Source: Rossellomorea aquimaris (lineage in GTDB: Bacteria; Bacillota; Bacilli; Bacillales; Bacillaceae_B). Taken from it: 64,000 nt of DNA. The position numbers and the translations under genes are program-made. The notes beneath the pieces are model-generated. The model made no database searches. It worked only from the letters and a program-made list of their open reading frames with translations, and was not told the DNA's origin. Below, piece after piece: positions 1 to 7,554 of the stretch (position 1 is the stretch's first letter; each line of letters opens with the position of its first letter). The stretch is from contig NZ_MINN01000074.1 of NCBI RefSeq assembly GCF_001877785.1, forward strand, positions 372,001 to 436,000, written 5' to 3'.

Positions 1-397
1 TAATTTCGGGGTCTCCCTCGTCGAGGTTTTCGATCAACCCGCTCTTTTCATACCCGAGTAATAAGAATAAACGTTGCATGATATTGTGTGACTGATTTGC
101 CGAAGAAAAGATTTTAATTTCATCTGCCATTTCTTCAAATGCAGTGAAAAGTCCACGGACGATTCCTCTCTTCCGGCAATCTGGATGGACAATGACCAAT
201 GAGACAAACCAATGAGAAAAAAATTGTTTATTGGATAAAAGAAACCCTGCAGGCCTTCCTTCTATTTTGCAAACAAAGCAGCAGCGGTCCTGAATGGATT
301 TATCTATCAAAGCCGATCGATGATCATTCCCAATCACTGCTTGATCAATATGTATTAAATCAAGTAAATCACTTTTTTTAGCCAACTCTATATTCAA
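1..397 (-). CDS. GNAT family N-acetyltransferase, partial (C-terminus off window)
   Basis: An open frame of 132 codons runs off the left edge. It begins with TTG at 395-397, preceded six bases upstream by a strong AAGGAGGG ribosome binding site at 403-410. The product starts NIELAKKSDLLDLIHIDQ and carries a GNAT-like acetyl-CoA loop (VIVHPDCRKRGIVRGLF, around residues 72-88), followed by the expected helix and a YEKSG strand. GNAT enzymes move an acetyl group from acetyl-CoA to an amine; the substrate here is unknown. A short forward frame at 199-381 is its antisense shadow. Confidence 0.8.
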   Translation of the reverse strand, partial: MNIELAKKSDLLDLIHIDQAVIGNDHRSALIDKSIQDRCCFVCKIEGRPAGFLLSNKQFFSHWFVSLVIVHPDCRKRGIVRGLFTAFEEMADEIKIFSSANQSHNIMQRLFLLLGYEKSGLIENLDEGDPEI

Positions 398-438
398 AGG
401 GTCCCTCCTTGGTAATTTTGTAATTCAACTGGTTCATT

Positions 439-897
439 TCATAGATCAGTAGACTTTTCATACACTTTAATAGAGTTTCCGCCGAGTCCATAGGCTTCTG
501 ATGAATGCAGCCAATCATATCTTTCATAATAACCATCATGATCTGTAGCCAGATAGAGTTTTTTGTAGCCTTTTCTGCCCGCTTCCTTTAAAGCATACTG
601 AAGAAATCGGGCACCAAGTCCCCTGCCCCGCCACTCCGGTTCGACATATAAACAGGCAAGCCAAGGAGTTAAATCCTGACGGCTGTTGATATCATTGCGA
701 AGGATAGCGAATGTACCTATTATTGTTTCTCCTTCCAGCGCAATATAAAACCTGGGAACCTCTTCATCTGTTCCACATGATCGATGCATGCAGTCTTTAT
801 AAAAAAGGTAGCTCTCTTCACTTCCCCACTGCTTCCAGAAAGCGTCTACAGCTTCTTCAAATAAATCTTTCCGTTTACTCAATTCAAAAATATGCAC
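439..897 (-). CDS. GNAT family N-acetyltransferase
   Basis: The protein is about 152 residues and contains the GNAT acetyl-CoA loop RGRGLGARFL near residues 90-99, then a helix and the YERYDWL segment typical of the C-terminal half of the fold. I prefer the GTG at 895-897 because GAGGGA lies seven bases upstream; a TTG at 916-918 is an alternative that adds seven residues. It reads in the same direction as the partial GNAT gene at 1-397, and the two may be co-transcribed. The substrate is not recognisable. Confidence 0.85.
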   Translation of the reverse strand: MHIFELSKRKDLFEEAVDAFWKQWGSEESYLFYKDCMHRSCGTDEEVPRFYIALEGETIIGTFAILRNDINSRQDLTPWLACLYVEPEWRGRGLGARFLQYALKEAGRKGYKKLYLATDHDGYYERYDWLHSSEAYGLGGNSIKVYEKSTDL

Positions 898-1000
898 GCT
901 TATTCCCTCACTTACCAAATCTACTATTTTTATAATTATCCAAGAATTTTCTCAATTTATATAGTAAAATTATACAATATTAACATATAGGGGTGAAGAA

Positions 1001-1549
1001 ATGTTTTTATATAAGGTTGATGAAGAGCTGGCACTGAAATTGGTGGACATGAATGATGCCGAAGAGATGTTCCAGCTAGTGGACACAGGAAGAAATCATT
1101 TGAAGGAGTGGCTTGGCTGGTTGGATTATACAAAAAAAGTAGAGGATTCAAAGAATTTCATTCAAGGATGCATGCGCAGTTACGCAGATAATAAAAGTAT
1201 GAACACCGTGATTCTCTATAAGGGTAAGATGGTAGGAACAGCAGGCTATAATTCAATTGATTGGGCGAGTAGAACTGCCTATATTGGCTATTGGCTCCAC
1301 AAGGACTATCAAGGAAATGGAATCATGACTAGAGTTGCTAGAGCACTAACAGATTATGCTTTTGACTATCATAGGTTAAATAAAGTCGACATCAGAGCGG
1401 CTGCTGAAAATAAGAAAAGCAGAAGGATCCCCGAGCGATTGGGCTTTACAGAAGAAGGAACCATCAGACAGGCGGAATGGCTGTATGATCACTATGTCGA
1501 TCATGTGGTATACGGGATGCTTAAAGATGAGTGGAAAGACATAAAATAA
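1001..1549 (+). CDS. RimJ/RimL-type GNAT acetyltransferase (YdaF-like)
   Basis: The 182-residue protein has the layout of the RimJ/RimL branch of GNAT enzymes: EWLGWLD early, IGYWL near residues 95-99, the acetyl-CoA loop YQGNGIMT near 103-110, and the family signature RRIPERLGF with DHYVDHVVYGMLKDEW at the end. Members acetylate N-terminal or other amines of proteins or small molecules. It is preceded by GGGGTGAAGAA. A paralogue with the same motifs lies at 54467-55024. B. subtilis YdaF is the likely relative; the target is unknown. Confidence 0.9.
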   Translation: MFLYKVDEELALKLVDMNDAEEMFQLVDTGRNHLKEWLGWLDYTKKVEDSKNFIQGCMRSYADNKSMNTVILYKGKMVGTAGYNSIDWASRTAYIGYWLHKDYQGNGIMTRVARALTDYAFDYHRLNKVDIRAAAENKKSRRIPERLGFTEEGTIRQAEWLYDHYVDHVVYGMLKDEWKDIK

Positions 1550-1675
1550 TGTATGCGGTTCGAATATTCCCCCTTTAAAACGGGCGCTCGTCCATACCAT
1601 TTGGACAAAGATACATAGAATGTATTAAGTCGGGGTATTACCTTGGGCAAATACATGGAGTTAGGGGGAAGTAAT

Positions 1676-2020
1676 ATGTGGTTTCAATATTCTCAGGGCT
1701 GTGTAAGAGATAGAAGAAAGCATAAATACTGCAATTTCTGGGACAATTTGATGTTCATTCATTGCTCATGCTATGAGGACAATTATGACCATGATGACTG
1801 TAGAGACTCCAGAAAAAAAGAAGCCGTGGAACAAAAATGTTTTAAAATCAAAGATGCTCATTCATGCAGCTGCCAAAAAAATAACGAACACCATGAATCC
1901 AGGAAATGCGGTTGTAAGAAAGAAAAACATCAAGTCAGCTGCGGCTGTATGAAGTCCCGTAAATGCAATTGCCATAAACACCGTGAACATCGCGGGAAAA
2001 AATGCGGCTGCGACAGATGA
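1676..2020 (+). CDS. Cys/His-rich hypothetical protein
   Basis: The 114-residue product contains 16 cysteines, twelve of them in six C-x-C pairs (at 30/32, 64/66, 78/80, 89/91, 97/99 and 110/112), plus many His, Lys and Arg. ATG 1676 is chosen because AGGGGGAA at 1663-1670 sits at ideal spacing; a TTG at 1643 gives eleven extra residues but has a poorer site. There is no signal peptide or membrane segment. Composition suggests a metal-binding or disulfide-crosslinked protein such as a spore-coat component, but I recognise no family. A terminator follows directly. Confidence 0.7.
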   Translation: MWFQYSQGCVRDRRKHKYCNFWDNLMFIHCSCYEDNYDHDDCRDSRKKEAVEQKCFKIKDAHSCSCQKNNEHHESRKCGCKKEKHQVSCGCMKSRKCNCHKHREHRGKKCGCDR

Positions 2021-2026
2021 TCAAAG

Positions 2027-2056
2027 AACCCATCCTGAACGGATGGGGTTTTTTTA
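2027..2056 (+). terminator. Rho-independent terminator
   Basis: A nine-base stem (AACCCATCC with GGATGGGGTT) is followed by a run of seven T. It lies just after the Cys/His-rich gene and touches the end of the convergent gene. Confidence 0.85.
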
Positions 2057-2551
2057 TGCTCTCTTTTTCGCCAAAGGTATCAATATATCAAAATGTGGAT
2101 CATTCAAATCGCGATCGTGCGGGTATCGCTCATGCTTAATCGGCAAATCATCATAATACTTCGTCCCTGCCTCAACCCAGGGAGAGTAATCACCGTTCTC
2201 TTTCACCCACTGATAGATTCCTGAGTATGTATGACCAATGTCTTCGCCTTTTGGATGGTGGATACAAAAATATGTCATGGGACTTACCTTGATTTCTACC
2301 ATCCCTTCTGGAACCTCCTGTTCATGACTCACTTCATACACAGAATAATGTACGAATCCATCCGGGCGCAAGTGAAAAGACAAACCTAATTGCTGCTGTG
2401 GATCAACCGCATATTCCAATTCCGTAACCCGTGTACTCATCATTTTGATCATTTCCTTCAAAGCAGCTACTTCCGAATACCCCCCTTCCCATTTTAACCC
2501 GATGGCTCTGTAGCCAGGCAAATCAGTCACTTTATAATCTGATTTCTCCAT
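2054..2551 (-). CDS. GyrI-like / AraC effector-binding domain protein
   Basis: The 165-residue protein matches the stand-alone effector-binding domain (GyrI-like fold). It opens with YKVTDLPGYRAIGLKWEG, has a central VHYSVYEV strand, and ends with HPKGEDIGHTYSGIYQWVKE and HFDILIPL, a typical last strand. Such domains bind small hydrophobic ligands; no DNA-binding region is attached here. AAGGAGGGGG precedes the ATG. It converges on the Cys/His-rich gene. The ligand and role are unknown. Confidence 0.8.
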   Translation of the reverse strand: MEKSDYKVTDLPGYRAIGLKWEGGYSEVAALKEMIKMMSTRVTELEYAVDPQQQLGLSFHLRPDGFVHYSVYEVSHEQEVPEGMVEIKVSPMTYFCIHHPKGEDIGHTYSGIYQWVKENGDYSPWVEAGTKYYDDLPIKHERYPHDRDLNDPHFDILIPLAKKRA

Positions 2552-2674
2552 AATCCCCCTCCTTAAAAAGTGTCAATATTATAATTTCCACACTGTAAAG
2601 GTAAATCCTTTAATTGATTTCTTTAAATGCAATGAAACAATTTTCAATCTTTGATCGCTCATGCAATTATCACA

Positions 2675-2708
2675 AATAAATCCCATGGCTTTTGCCATGG
2701 GATTTATT
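2675..2708 (-). terminator. perfect 15-bp inverted repeat, terminator-like
   Basis: The arms are 2675-2689 and 2694-2708, perfectly complementary around a four-base TTTT loop and A/T-rich at the base. It overlaps the stop codon of the small gene at 2707-2823, and in that direction ends in a T-rich tract, so it probably terminates that transcript. Confidence 0.7.
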
Positions 2709-2823
2709 AATCGGTGTGTTCATTCAATTTTTCCAATTCTTTTTTTGATTTATGTTTGAAAAAGAATACAACAAATAATGCAGGTACGGATAATATGACG
2801 TAACCCAATAGCAGATTTAGAAT
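2707..2823 (-). CDS. small single-span membrane peptide, possible ATT start
   Basis: A 38-codon frame encodes about 18 hydrophobic residues (GYVILSVPALFVVFFF), then a charged tail KHKSKKELEKLNEHTD, the classic layout of a small membrane peptide. No ATG, GTG or TTG fits at the 5' end. ATT at 2821-2823 has GGGGAGG nine bases upstream, and a stop codon lies in frame further upstream. A later TTG (codon 6) is the alternative but is far from any ribosome binding site. The terminator at its stop supports a real transcript. Function unknown. Confidence 0.45.
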   Translation of the reverse strand: MLNLLLGYVILSVPALFVVFFFKHKSKKELEKLNEHTD

Positions 2824-2985
2824 TTCCCTCGGCCTCCCCGGTACTTTTATAAATATTGTAACTCTTTCCGTCTACATTTCAAACAGGAAATTTTATGGAC
2901 GGTGATATAACCATATTTCAGCAGCCTTATCGTAATTATAGACAAGTCCATTATCAGAAAATACAAGCAGTGTTCTAAATATTTA

Positions 2986-3014
2986 TTGACAAAACCTTTC
3001 TAGAGACATACGAT
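2986..3014 (+). promoter_or_regulatory. predicted sigma-A promoter of the feo operon
   Basis: TTGACA at 2986-2991 and TACGAT at 3009-3014 are separated by 17 bases, ending 67 bases before feoA. I do not see a convincing Fur-type palindrome over it. Confidence 0.6.
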
Positions 3015-3081
3015 AAAGAAAAAGTTGCACAAAGGAAACAATCATAACCTTATAAAAAATATGTGAGGGAGCGGAAAAATA

Positions 3082-3321
3082 ATGTCTGTACACAAATACA
3101 AATTATGTCATCTTCAAGTAGGCATGTCCGTACAGATCATATCTTTAGATCTGAACGGGATCATGAGAAGACGCCTGCTGGATTTAGGCTTTGTTCCCGG
3201 AAATGTTGTGACGGTTGTAAACAAGAGTCCATTGGGTGATCCGATTGCATTCAGGGTCAGCGGCACAGTAATAGCTCTGCGTAAAGAAGAGAGCTCGAAT
3301 ATATATGGGGAGATGGTATAG
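3082..3321 (+). CDS. feoA: ferrous iron transport protein A
   Basis: The 79-residue protein is a FeoA-type SH3-like domain: LCHLQVGMSVQI, then the hallmark RRRLLDLGFVPGNVV and VVNKSPLGDPIAFRVSG. FeoA is a small cytoplasmic partner of the FeoB ferrous-iron transporter. The gene starts at ATG after GGGAGCGG and its stop codon abuts the ATG of the feoB GTPase gene. The three feo genes form one operon, apparently driven from 2986-3014. Confidence 0.93.
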   Translation: MSVHKYKLCHLQVGMSVQIISLDLNGIMRRRLLDLGFVPGNVVTVVNKSPLGDPIAFRVSGTVIALRKEESSNIYGEMV

Positions 3322-4020
3322 ATGAACGGGAAAAAACACCGTATCGCATTGGCCGGAAATCCAAACACCGGAAAGTCGACATTATTCAATCAACTTACAG
3401 GACTTAGACAACATACAGGGAATTGGCCGGGGAAAACCGTGGCACAATCAAAGGGATATTTTGAACATAAAAAGGAAGAGTTTGAAATCATTGATTTGCC
3501 TGGTACGTATTCACTCATTGCCAACTCTATGGATGAAGAAATAGCCAGGAACTATATAGCCTTTGAGCAGCCTGATGTGACAGTCGTCGTTCTGGATGCC
3601 ACTTCTTTAGAGAGAAACTTGAATATTGCCCTACAGGTGCTGGAAATAACAGATAAAGCAGTAGTATGTCTTAACCTCATTGATGAAGCTGCCAAAAAAG
3701 GAATTGAAATCAGCGAAGCGAAGCTGCAAAAAAAGCTTGGGGTGCCTGTTGTGAAAATCTCTGCACGAAACAAAGTCGGAATTAGCAGCTTATTAGATGC
3801 CGTTGTCAGTGTAGTTAAAGGCTTATTGCCTTTATCCCCATACAAACTTGAGTATAGCGTTGAAATTGAAGAGCGGATAACAGCACTTCTTCCGGACATT
3901 CAATCCATATATGGTTCTCAACTGCCTGCAAGGTGGATTGCATTGCGTTTACTGGAAGGTGATGAGCGGATCATCGATGAGTTAAATGCCAAACTGTTAA
4001 ATGAAAATAAAGGGGGTTAA
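3322..4020 (+). CDS. feoB: FeoB, N-terminal GTPase half
   Basis: The 232-residue protein is the cytoplasmic G domain and helical spacer of FeoB. It has G1 GNPNTGKS (12-19), G3 DLPGTYSL (58-65), and G4 NLID (118-121), where NMMD or NxxD is usual, ending after the helical region. FeoB is normally one polypeptide of roughly 650-750 residues; here it stops before the membrane part. A clean stop, a GGGGG ribosome binding site and an ATG four bases later show a genuine gene split, not a frameshift. It should associate with the product of 4025-5422 to move Fe2+. Confidence 0.92.
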   Translation: MNGKKHRIALAGNPNTGKSTLFNQLTGLRQHTGNWPGKTVAQSKGYFEHKKEEFEIIDLPGTYSLIANSMDEEIARNYIAFEQPDVTVVVLDATSLERNLNIALQVLEITDKAVVCLNLIDEAAKKGIEISEAKLQKKLGVPVVKISARNKVGISSLLDAVVSVVKGLLPLSPYKLEYSVEIEERITALLPDIQSIYGSQLPARWIALRLLEGDERIIDELNAKLLNENKGG

Positions 4021-4024
4021 AGAT

Positions 4025-5422
4025 ATGAGTTCGCTGCCGGGGAATATTGATCGAAGTCAATTCTTAAGAAGAAAAGCAAATGATCTTTCCACTGCTTCAC
4101 TGCAGGATGACATTATCACCAGTGCATTCTCTCATTCAAAGGCACTGTGCAATGAAGTTGTTTCTGTAAAAGATCAAAACAAGTTATTACACACTGAAAA
4201 GCTTGATAAAATATTCACATCTAAAATATGGGGATTCCCGATTATGCTTTCCATGCTTGCTGTCGTTATTTACTTAACGATAGCCGGGGCAAACATCCCT
4301 TCATCCATGCTGGCGTCTTTTTTTGGCTGGCTTGAAGGGTATCTGACACTTGGGTTTAACGCCATCCATGCACCGGATTGGCTGCATGGTATCTTAGTGC
4401 TCGGCCTTTACAGGGGAACTTCCTGGGTAATAAGCGTCATGCTTCCGCCAATGGCAATCTTCTTCCCTATGTTTGCTATTTTAGAGAATTACGGTTATTT
4501 GCCGAGGGTAGCGTTCAACATGGATCGGTTATTTAAGAAGTCCGGAGCTCATGGTAAACAATCCTTGACAATGGCGATGGGATTCGGATGTAATGCTGCC
4601 GCAATCATGTCAACAAGAATCATAGAATCCCCGCGTGAAAGAATGCTTGCGATTCTTACCAATAATTTTGTCCCATGCAACGGCAGGTGGCCCACGCTTA
4701 TTCTTCTTGCATCGATTTTCATGGCTGCAGGATTTACGGGGGCAGCTGGTACGCTCGTAACAGCTGCAGTCGTTGTAAGCATGGTTGTTTTCGGCATCAT
4801 AGTCACCCTTGCTGTTTCCTGGGTCCTGTCGAAAACAGCGTTGAAAGGAGTTCCTACTCATTATACGCTTGAACTCCCACCTTACCGGAGACCGGACTTC
4901 ATTAATACAATCGTCAGGGCAACATTGGATAAATCGGTTTTCGTTCTAAAAAGGGCGATTGTGATCGCTGCCCCTGCAGGAGTGTTGACCTGGGTACTGG
5001 CAAACATCATAATTGGTGATACAAGTATGTTGATGCATATTGTCAATTTCTTAGATCCGTTTGCACAGCAGCTGGGGTTGGATGGTTTCATTTTGATGGC
5101 ATTCATCCTTGGGTTGCCGGCCAATGAAATCGTCCTCCCCATTTTATTGATGGGTTACCTATCAACGGGGGCCATGATCGAAGTGGAAGACCTGGATTCT
5201 TTAAAACAAATCTTCATCGATCAAGGATGGACTTGGATCACTGCATTAAATATGATGCTATTTTCTCTGCTTCATTTCCCATGCGGTACGACACTTATCA
5301 ACATATTCAAAGAAACGAAAAGCAAGAAGTGGACATTCCTGGCATTTGCCATCCCTACTGGTTTGGCGGTTGCCATTACCTTTACCATTGCCCAGCTGGC
5401 AAAAGTGTTAGGGTGGGGTTAA
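4025..5422 (+). CDS. feoB: FeoB, C-terminal membrane half (nucleoside-recognition/Gate domains)
   Basis: The 465-residue protein begins with a soluble linker, then a DKIFTSKIWGFPI segment and multiple membrane spans. It has the two FeoB Gate regions: YRGTSWVISVMLPPMAIF and LENYGYLPRVAFNMDR with MGFGCNAAAIMSTRIIESPRER, and later the second Gate with ILGLPANEIVLPILLMGY and HFPCGTTLINIFKETKS. The conserved Cys of GFGCN and FPCGT are present. ATG 4025 has GGGGG eight bases upstream; a TTG at 4001 would overlap the GTPase gene. This is the Fe2+ permease half of a split FeoB. Confidence 0.92.
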   Translation: MSSLPGNIDRSQFLRRKANDLSTASLQDDIITSAFSHSKALCNEVVSVKDQNKLLHTEKLDKIFTSKIWGFPIMLSMLAVVIYLTIAGANIPSSMLASFFGWLEGYLTLGFNAIHAPDWLHGILVLGLYRGTSWVISVMLPPMAIFFPMFAILENYGYLPRVAFNMDRLFKKSGAHGKQSLTMAMGFGCNAAAIMSTRIIESPRERMLAILTNNFVPCNGRWPTLILLASIFMAAGFTGAAGTLVTAAVVVSMVVFGIIVTLAVSWVLSKTALKGVPTHYTLELPPYRRPDFINTIVRATLDKSVFVLKRAIVIAAPAGVLTWVLANIIIGDTSMLMHIVNFLDPFAQQLGLDGFILMAFILGLPANEIVLPILLMGYLSTGAMIEVEDLDSLKQIFIDQGWTWITALNMMLFSLLHFPCGTTLINIFKETKSKKWTFLAFAIPTGLAVAITFTIAQLAKVLGWG

Positions 5423-5424
5423 CT

Positions 5425-5457
5425 GAAAGGGGGACAATTCACAGGCGTCCCCCCTTC
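5425..5457 (+). terminator. GC-rich hairpin after feoB
   Basis: AAAGGGGGAC pairs with GTCCCCCCTT over an 11-base loop. No clear T run follows, so it may only weaken read-through into ynfA or protect the feo mRNA 3' end. Confidence 0.5.
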
Positions 5458-5478
5458 TGCTTTGAAAGGAAGTGAAAA

Positions 5479-5802
5479 ATGATATCCGCGATTGTATTAT
5501 TCATCATTGCAGGGCTCGCTGAAATTGGCGGCGGTTACCTGGTCTGGCTGTGGCTTAGAGAGAATGCATCCCCATGGTATGGTGTATTTGGCAGTTTGAT
5601 TCTGGTGCTCTACGGTGTAATACCCACACTTCAGAACTTCCCTGCTTTTGGCAGGGTGTATGCAGCCTATGGCGGGGTGTTCATCGTCCTTGCAATTCTA
5701 TGGGGATGGTGGGTTGATAAAAATACCCCTGATATGTATGATTTCATAGGTGCTTCGATTTGCATGATCGGAGTATCCATCATTTTATGGGCTCCGCGAT
5801 AA
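5479..5802 (+). CDS. ynfA: YnfA family small membrane protein (UPF0060)
   Basis: The 107-residue protein has four predicted membrane spans and the YnfA signatures GLAEIGGGYLVWLWLRE, FGRVYAAYGGVFI and DxxGASICMIGVSIILWAPR. The family is uncharacterised or resembles small multidrug-resistance transporters. AAGGAAGTG precedes the ATG. It follows the feo operon by 56 bases with a hairpin between them and ends in a strong terminator. Confidence 0.93.
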   Translation: MISAIVLFIIAGLAEIGGGYLVWLWLRENASPWYGVFGSLILVLYGVIPTLQNFPAFGRVYAAYGGVFIVLAILWGWWVDKNTPDMYDFIGASICMIGVSIILWAPR

Positions 5803-5845
5803 AGAAAAGCTGAAGTTTAGTAAACTTCAGCTTTTCTTTATTTTT
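5801..5845. terminator. bidirectional terminator between ynfA and bdbC
   Basis: A 19-base perfect palindrome (arms 5801-5819 and 5821-5839) is flanked by T-rich sequence after the right arm and A-rich sequence at the left. It serves the two convergent genes. Confidence 0.85.
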
Positions 5846-6266
5846 TGGTATGCTGCCAGAATAACGTTAAAATCGTAATCAAAGTGAACGCAGTCATTGC
5901 AAGGAATGGTATTGTGATAAATCCAAGCCAATTAATATATTCCGAATTACACGGAACCCCGCTTGCACATGGCTTGATCCCGCCAAATCCGGGGATTTTC
6001 TGCTCCATATAATGAAAGACTGAAATGATTCCTCCAATGATTGACATCGGAAGTACAATCTGTTTTAAGGCTGCGTCATTTTTGAAAGTCGCTACCCCGA
6101 GTATCAAAGTTAACGGATACATAAAAATCCTCTGATACCAGCATAGTTCACACGGTATGAAACCCTTCACTTCACTGAAATATAGACTCCCTAAAGTCGC
6201 AATGATTGACACAAGCCAGGCAGCATACATAAAGAACTGGGTTTTATCAGTTTTATTCCTGTCCAT
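5838..6266 (-). CDS. bdbC: disulfide oxidoreductase BdbC (DsbB family)
   Basis: The 142-residue membrane protein has about four spans and both DsbB cysteine pairs: the quinone-side CELC at 39-42 and the second pair C100/C106 in KPCASGVPC, plus an early WYQR. It reoxidises the extracytoplasmic thiol oxidase BdbD and passes electrons to quinone. Its ATG follows the bdbD stop codon directly, with AGGAG inside the end of bdbD, so the pair is transcribed together and probably translationally coupled. Confidence 0.93.
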   Translation of the reverse strand: MDRNKTDKTQFFMYAAWLVSIIATLGSLYFSEVKGFIPCELCWYQRIFMYPLTLILGVATFKNDAALKQIVLPMSIIGGIISVFHYMEQKIPGFGGIKPCASGVPCNSEYINWLGFITIPFLAMTAFTLITILTLFWQHTKK

Positions 6267-6938
6267 TTACTCCTGACCTTCTTCGATAAGTGATTTGATA
6301 CGTTCATAGTCATAGGGATCTTCCAGTTTAGTTCCATTTATAATGATTGTCGGGGTTTGTTCAATGTTAAATTCCTGTACCAGATTGGTATCAATCTTGA
6401 GCTGTTCTTCAGCTGCTTCATTTTCAATATTCTTTTTCAATTGTTCGATATCCATATTTGTTGTCTTTTCTGCAACCTCAACTAACTTGTCCACCGTTAC
6501 CCACGCTGCATCGTGATTACCGCCCTCAGGCTGTTCTTTATACAATTCCTTCTGGAAATCCCAATAGGATTCAGGATCGTTTTTGAATACTGATTCTGCA
6601 GCTTGTGCAGCAAGTATCGATTCTTCCCCGTGAAATAGGACATTAACATAAGTTAAGTTGGCCTTGCCGGTATCAATGAAATCGCTTTTTACACGGGGGT
6701 AAATCTGATCGCCCCAAGCTTTGCAGGCAGGGCATTTAAAGTCACCGAACTCCACAATCGAAACGGGGGCGTCTTCATCTCCAAGCGTCGGCTGACCCTC
6801 AGTCGCCGGGTGAGACTCAAGAGCTTCATCCTTAGGCTGTGCCTTATTATTCAACATGACTATTGCTGCCAAAAGAACGGCAACCAATAAAGTAATGATA
6901 ACTAAGTATTTCATTGGTGATGCTTTCTTGTTACTCAT
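6267..6938 (-). CDS. bdbD: membrane-anchored thiol-disulfide oxidase BdbD (DsbA family)
   Basis: The 223-residue protein has an N-terminal anchor (YLVIITLLVAVLLAAIVML), then a thioredoxin/DsbA fold with active site FKCPACK (C69 and C72) and the cis-Pro strand QTPTIIINGTKL. It introduces disulfides into exported proteins, for example competence proteins in B. subtilis. ATG 6936-6938 is chosen because GGAGGAG lies seven bases upstream; an in-frame ATG seven codons earlier lacks a site. It forms an operon with bdbC. Confidence 0.93.
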   Translation of the reverse strand: MSNKKASPMKYLVIITLLVAVLLAAIVMLNNKAQPKDEALESHPATEGQPTLGDEDAPVSIVEFGDFKCPACKAWGDQIYPRVKSDFIDTGKANLTYVNVLFHGEESILAAQAAESVFKNDPESYWDFQKELYKEQPEGGNHDAAWVTVDKLVEVAEKTTNMDIEQLKKNIENEAAEEQLKIDTNLVQEFNIEQTPTIIINGTKLEDPYDYERIKSLIEEGQE

Positions 6939-7049
6939 TGAATTCTCCTCCATTTGCATGATGCATTAACATACGACTATCATAACATGTTTCAAATAAG
7001 GGTGATGTAGAAAAACTTACAGAAATTCGACAATATAATCCAATTAGGA

Positions 7050-7104
7050 CATCCAAGAAGAAGGCCCGTCTCCCCAAAATATGGGGACGGGCCTTCTTCT
7101 TGGA
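7050..7104 (-). terminator. long hairpin downstream of the 46-codon gene
   Basis: Arms of about 23 bases (TCCAAGAAGAAGGCCCGTC side and its complement) enclose an AAAATA loop, with one two-base bulge. It lies immediately after the small gene at 7107-7247. The T run is weak. Confidence 0.6.
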
Positions 7105-7106
7105 TT

Positions 7107-7247
7107 CTAATATTCAATTTCATCATAATCTTTCGGCTGCGGTTGTGAAGCCTGCTGGATATCCTCGTTACTGGAAATATTTTCAATAGTCTGCATATCG
7201 CCTTTTTCTTTTAATGGCAGGTCTTTATTTTGCTTTTCTTCTTTCAT
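7107..7247 (-). CDS. 46-aa acidic, hydrophilic hypothetical protein
   Basis: The 46-codon gene has ATG 7245-7247 preceded by AAAGGAGATG, and ends just before a large hairpin. The product (MKEEKQNKDLPLKEKGDMQ...YDEIEY) is charged, Gln/Glu-rich and low in hydrophobic residues, so it is probably disordered. It has no cysteine, signal peptide or membrane span. I recognise no family; small hydrophilic proteins of this kind are common in sporulating Bacillaceae. Confidence 0.6.
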   Translation of the reverse strand: MKEEKQNKDLPLKEKGDMQTIENISSNEDIQQASQPQPKDYDEIEY

Positions 7248-7438
7248 GAGGGTACATCTCCTTTCCATTATACTAGGAATAATATGTGCAGTGCATCACA
7301 AAAACATCCCATTTTATATATATTATTTTATTGATTCTATACACCTTCTGTTCAAGCTATTCTTTACAGGTACGAAGGTATGAAACCCTACAGATTGGAA
7401 ATCCTTAAACTAAGAAAAGCCCCGATGGAGGTGACACC

Positions 7439-7522
7439 GTGATCAAAAATAACTGCACATGCGAACGATGCAAATGTCAGACTAAAAAAGAATGTGACTG
7501 CCCATGCTGTTGTGAGAAATAA
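7439..7522 (+). CDS. 27-aa cysteine-rich peptide
   Basis: GTG at 7439-7441 lies five bases after GGAGGTG and opens 27 codons ending in TAA, followed at once by a strong terminator. The peptide has nine cysteines in 27 residues (positions 6, 8, 11, 13, 19, 21, 23, 24, 25) spaced as C-x-C-x2-C-x-C and C-x-C-x-C-C-C, with Lys and Glu between. This density is metallothionein-like, suggesting a soft-metal chelator or a crosslinked coat peptide. The assignment rests on composition, ribosome binding site and terminator only. Confidence 0.6.
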   Translation: MIKNNCTCERCKCQTKKECDCPCCCEK

Positions 7523-7551
7523 AAAATTCCCGGTCTACCCGGGAATTTTTT
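7521..7551. terminator. bidirectional Rho-independent terminator
   Basis: A 12-base stem (AAAAATTCCCGG with CCGGGAATTTTT) has a TCTAC loop with T and A runs on either side. It separates the Cys-rich peptide gene from the convergent acyl-CoA dehydrogenase. Confidence 0.9.
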
Positions 7552-7554
7552 ATT

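Noticed and set aside
199..381. Forward frame of 60 codons
   Set aside because: It is antisense to the partial GNAT gene at 1-397, which has a strong ribosome binding site and conserved motifs.
2881..3081. Fur box over the feo promoter
   Set aside because: No palindrome close to TGATAATNATTATCA could be found near the -35/-10.
6992..7186. Minus-strand frame of 64 codons
   Set aside because: It reads through the long terminator palindrome and overlaps a better-supported 46-codon gene in another frame.
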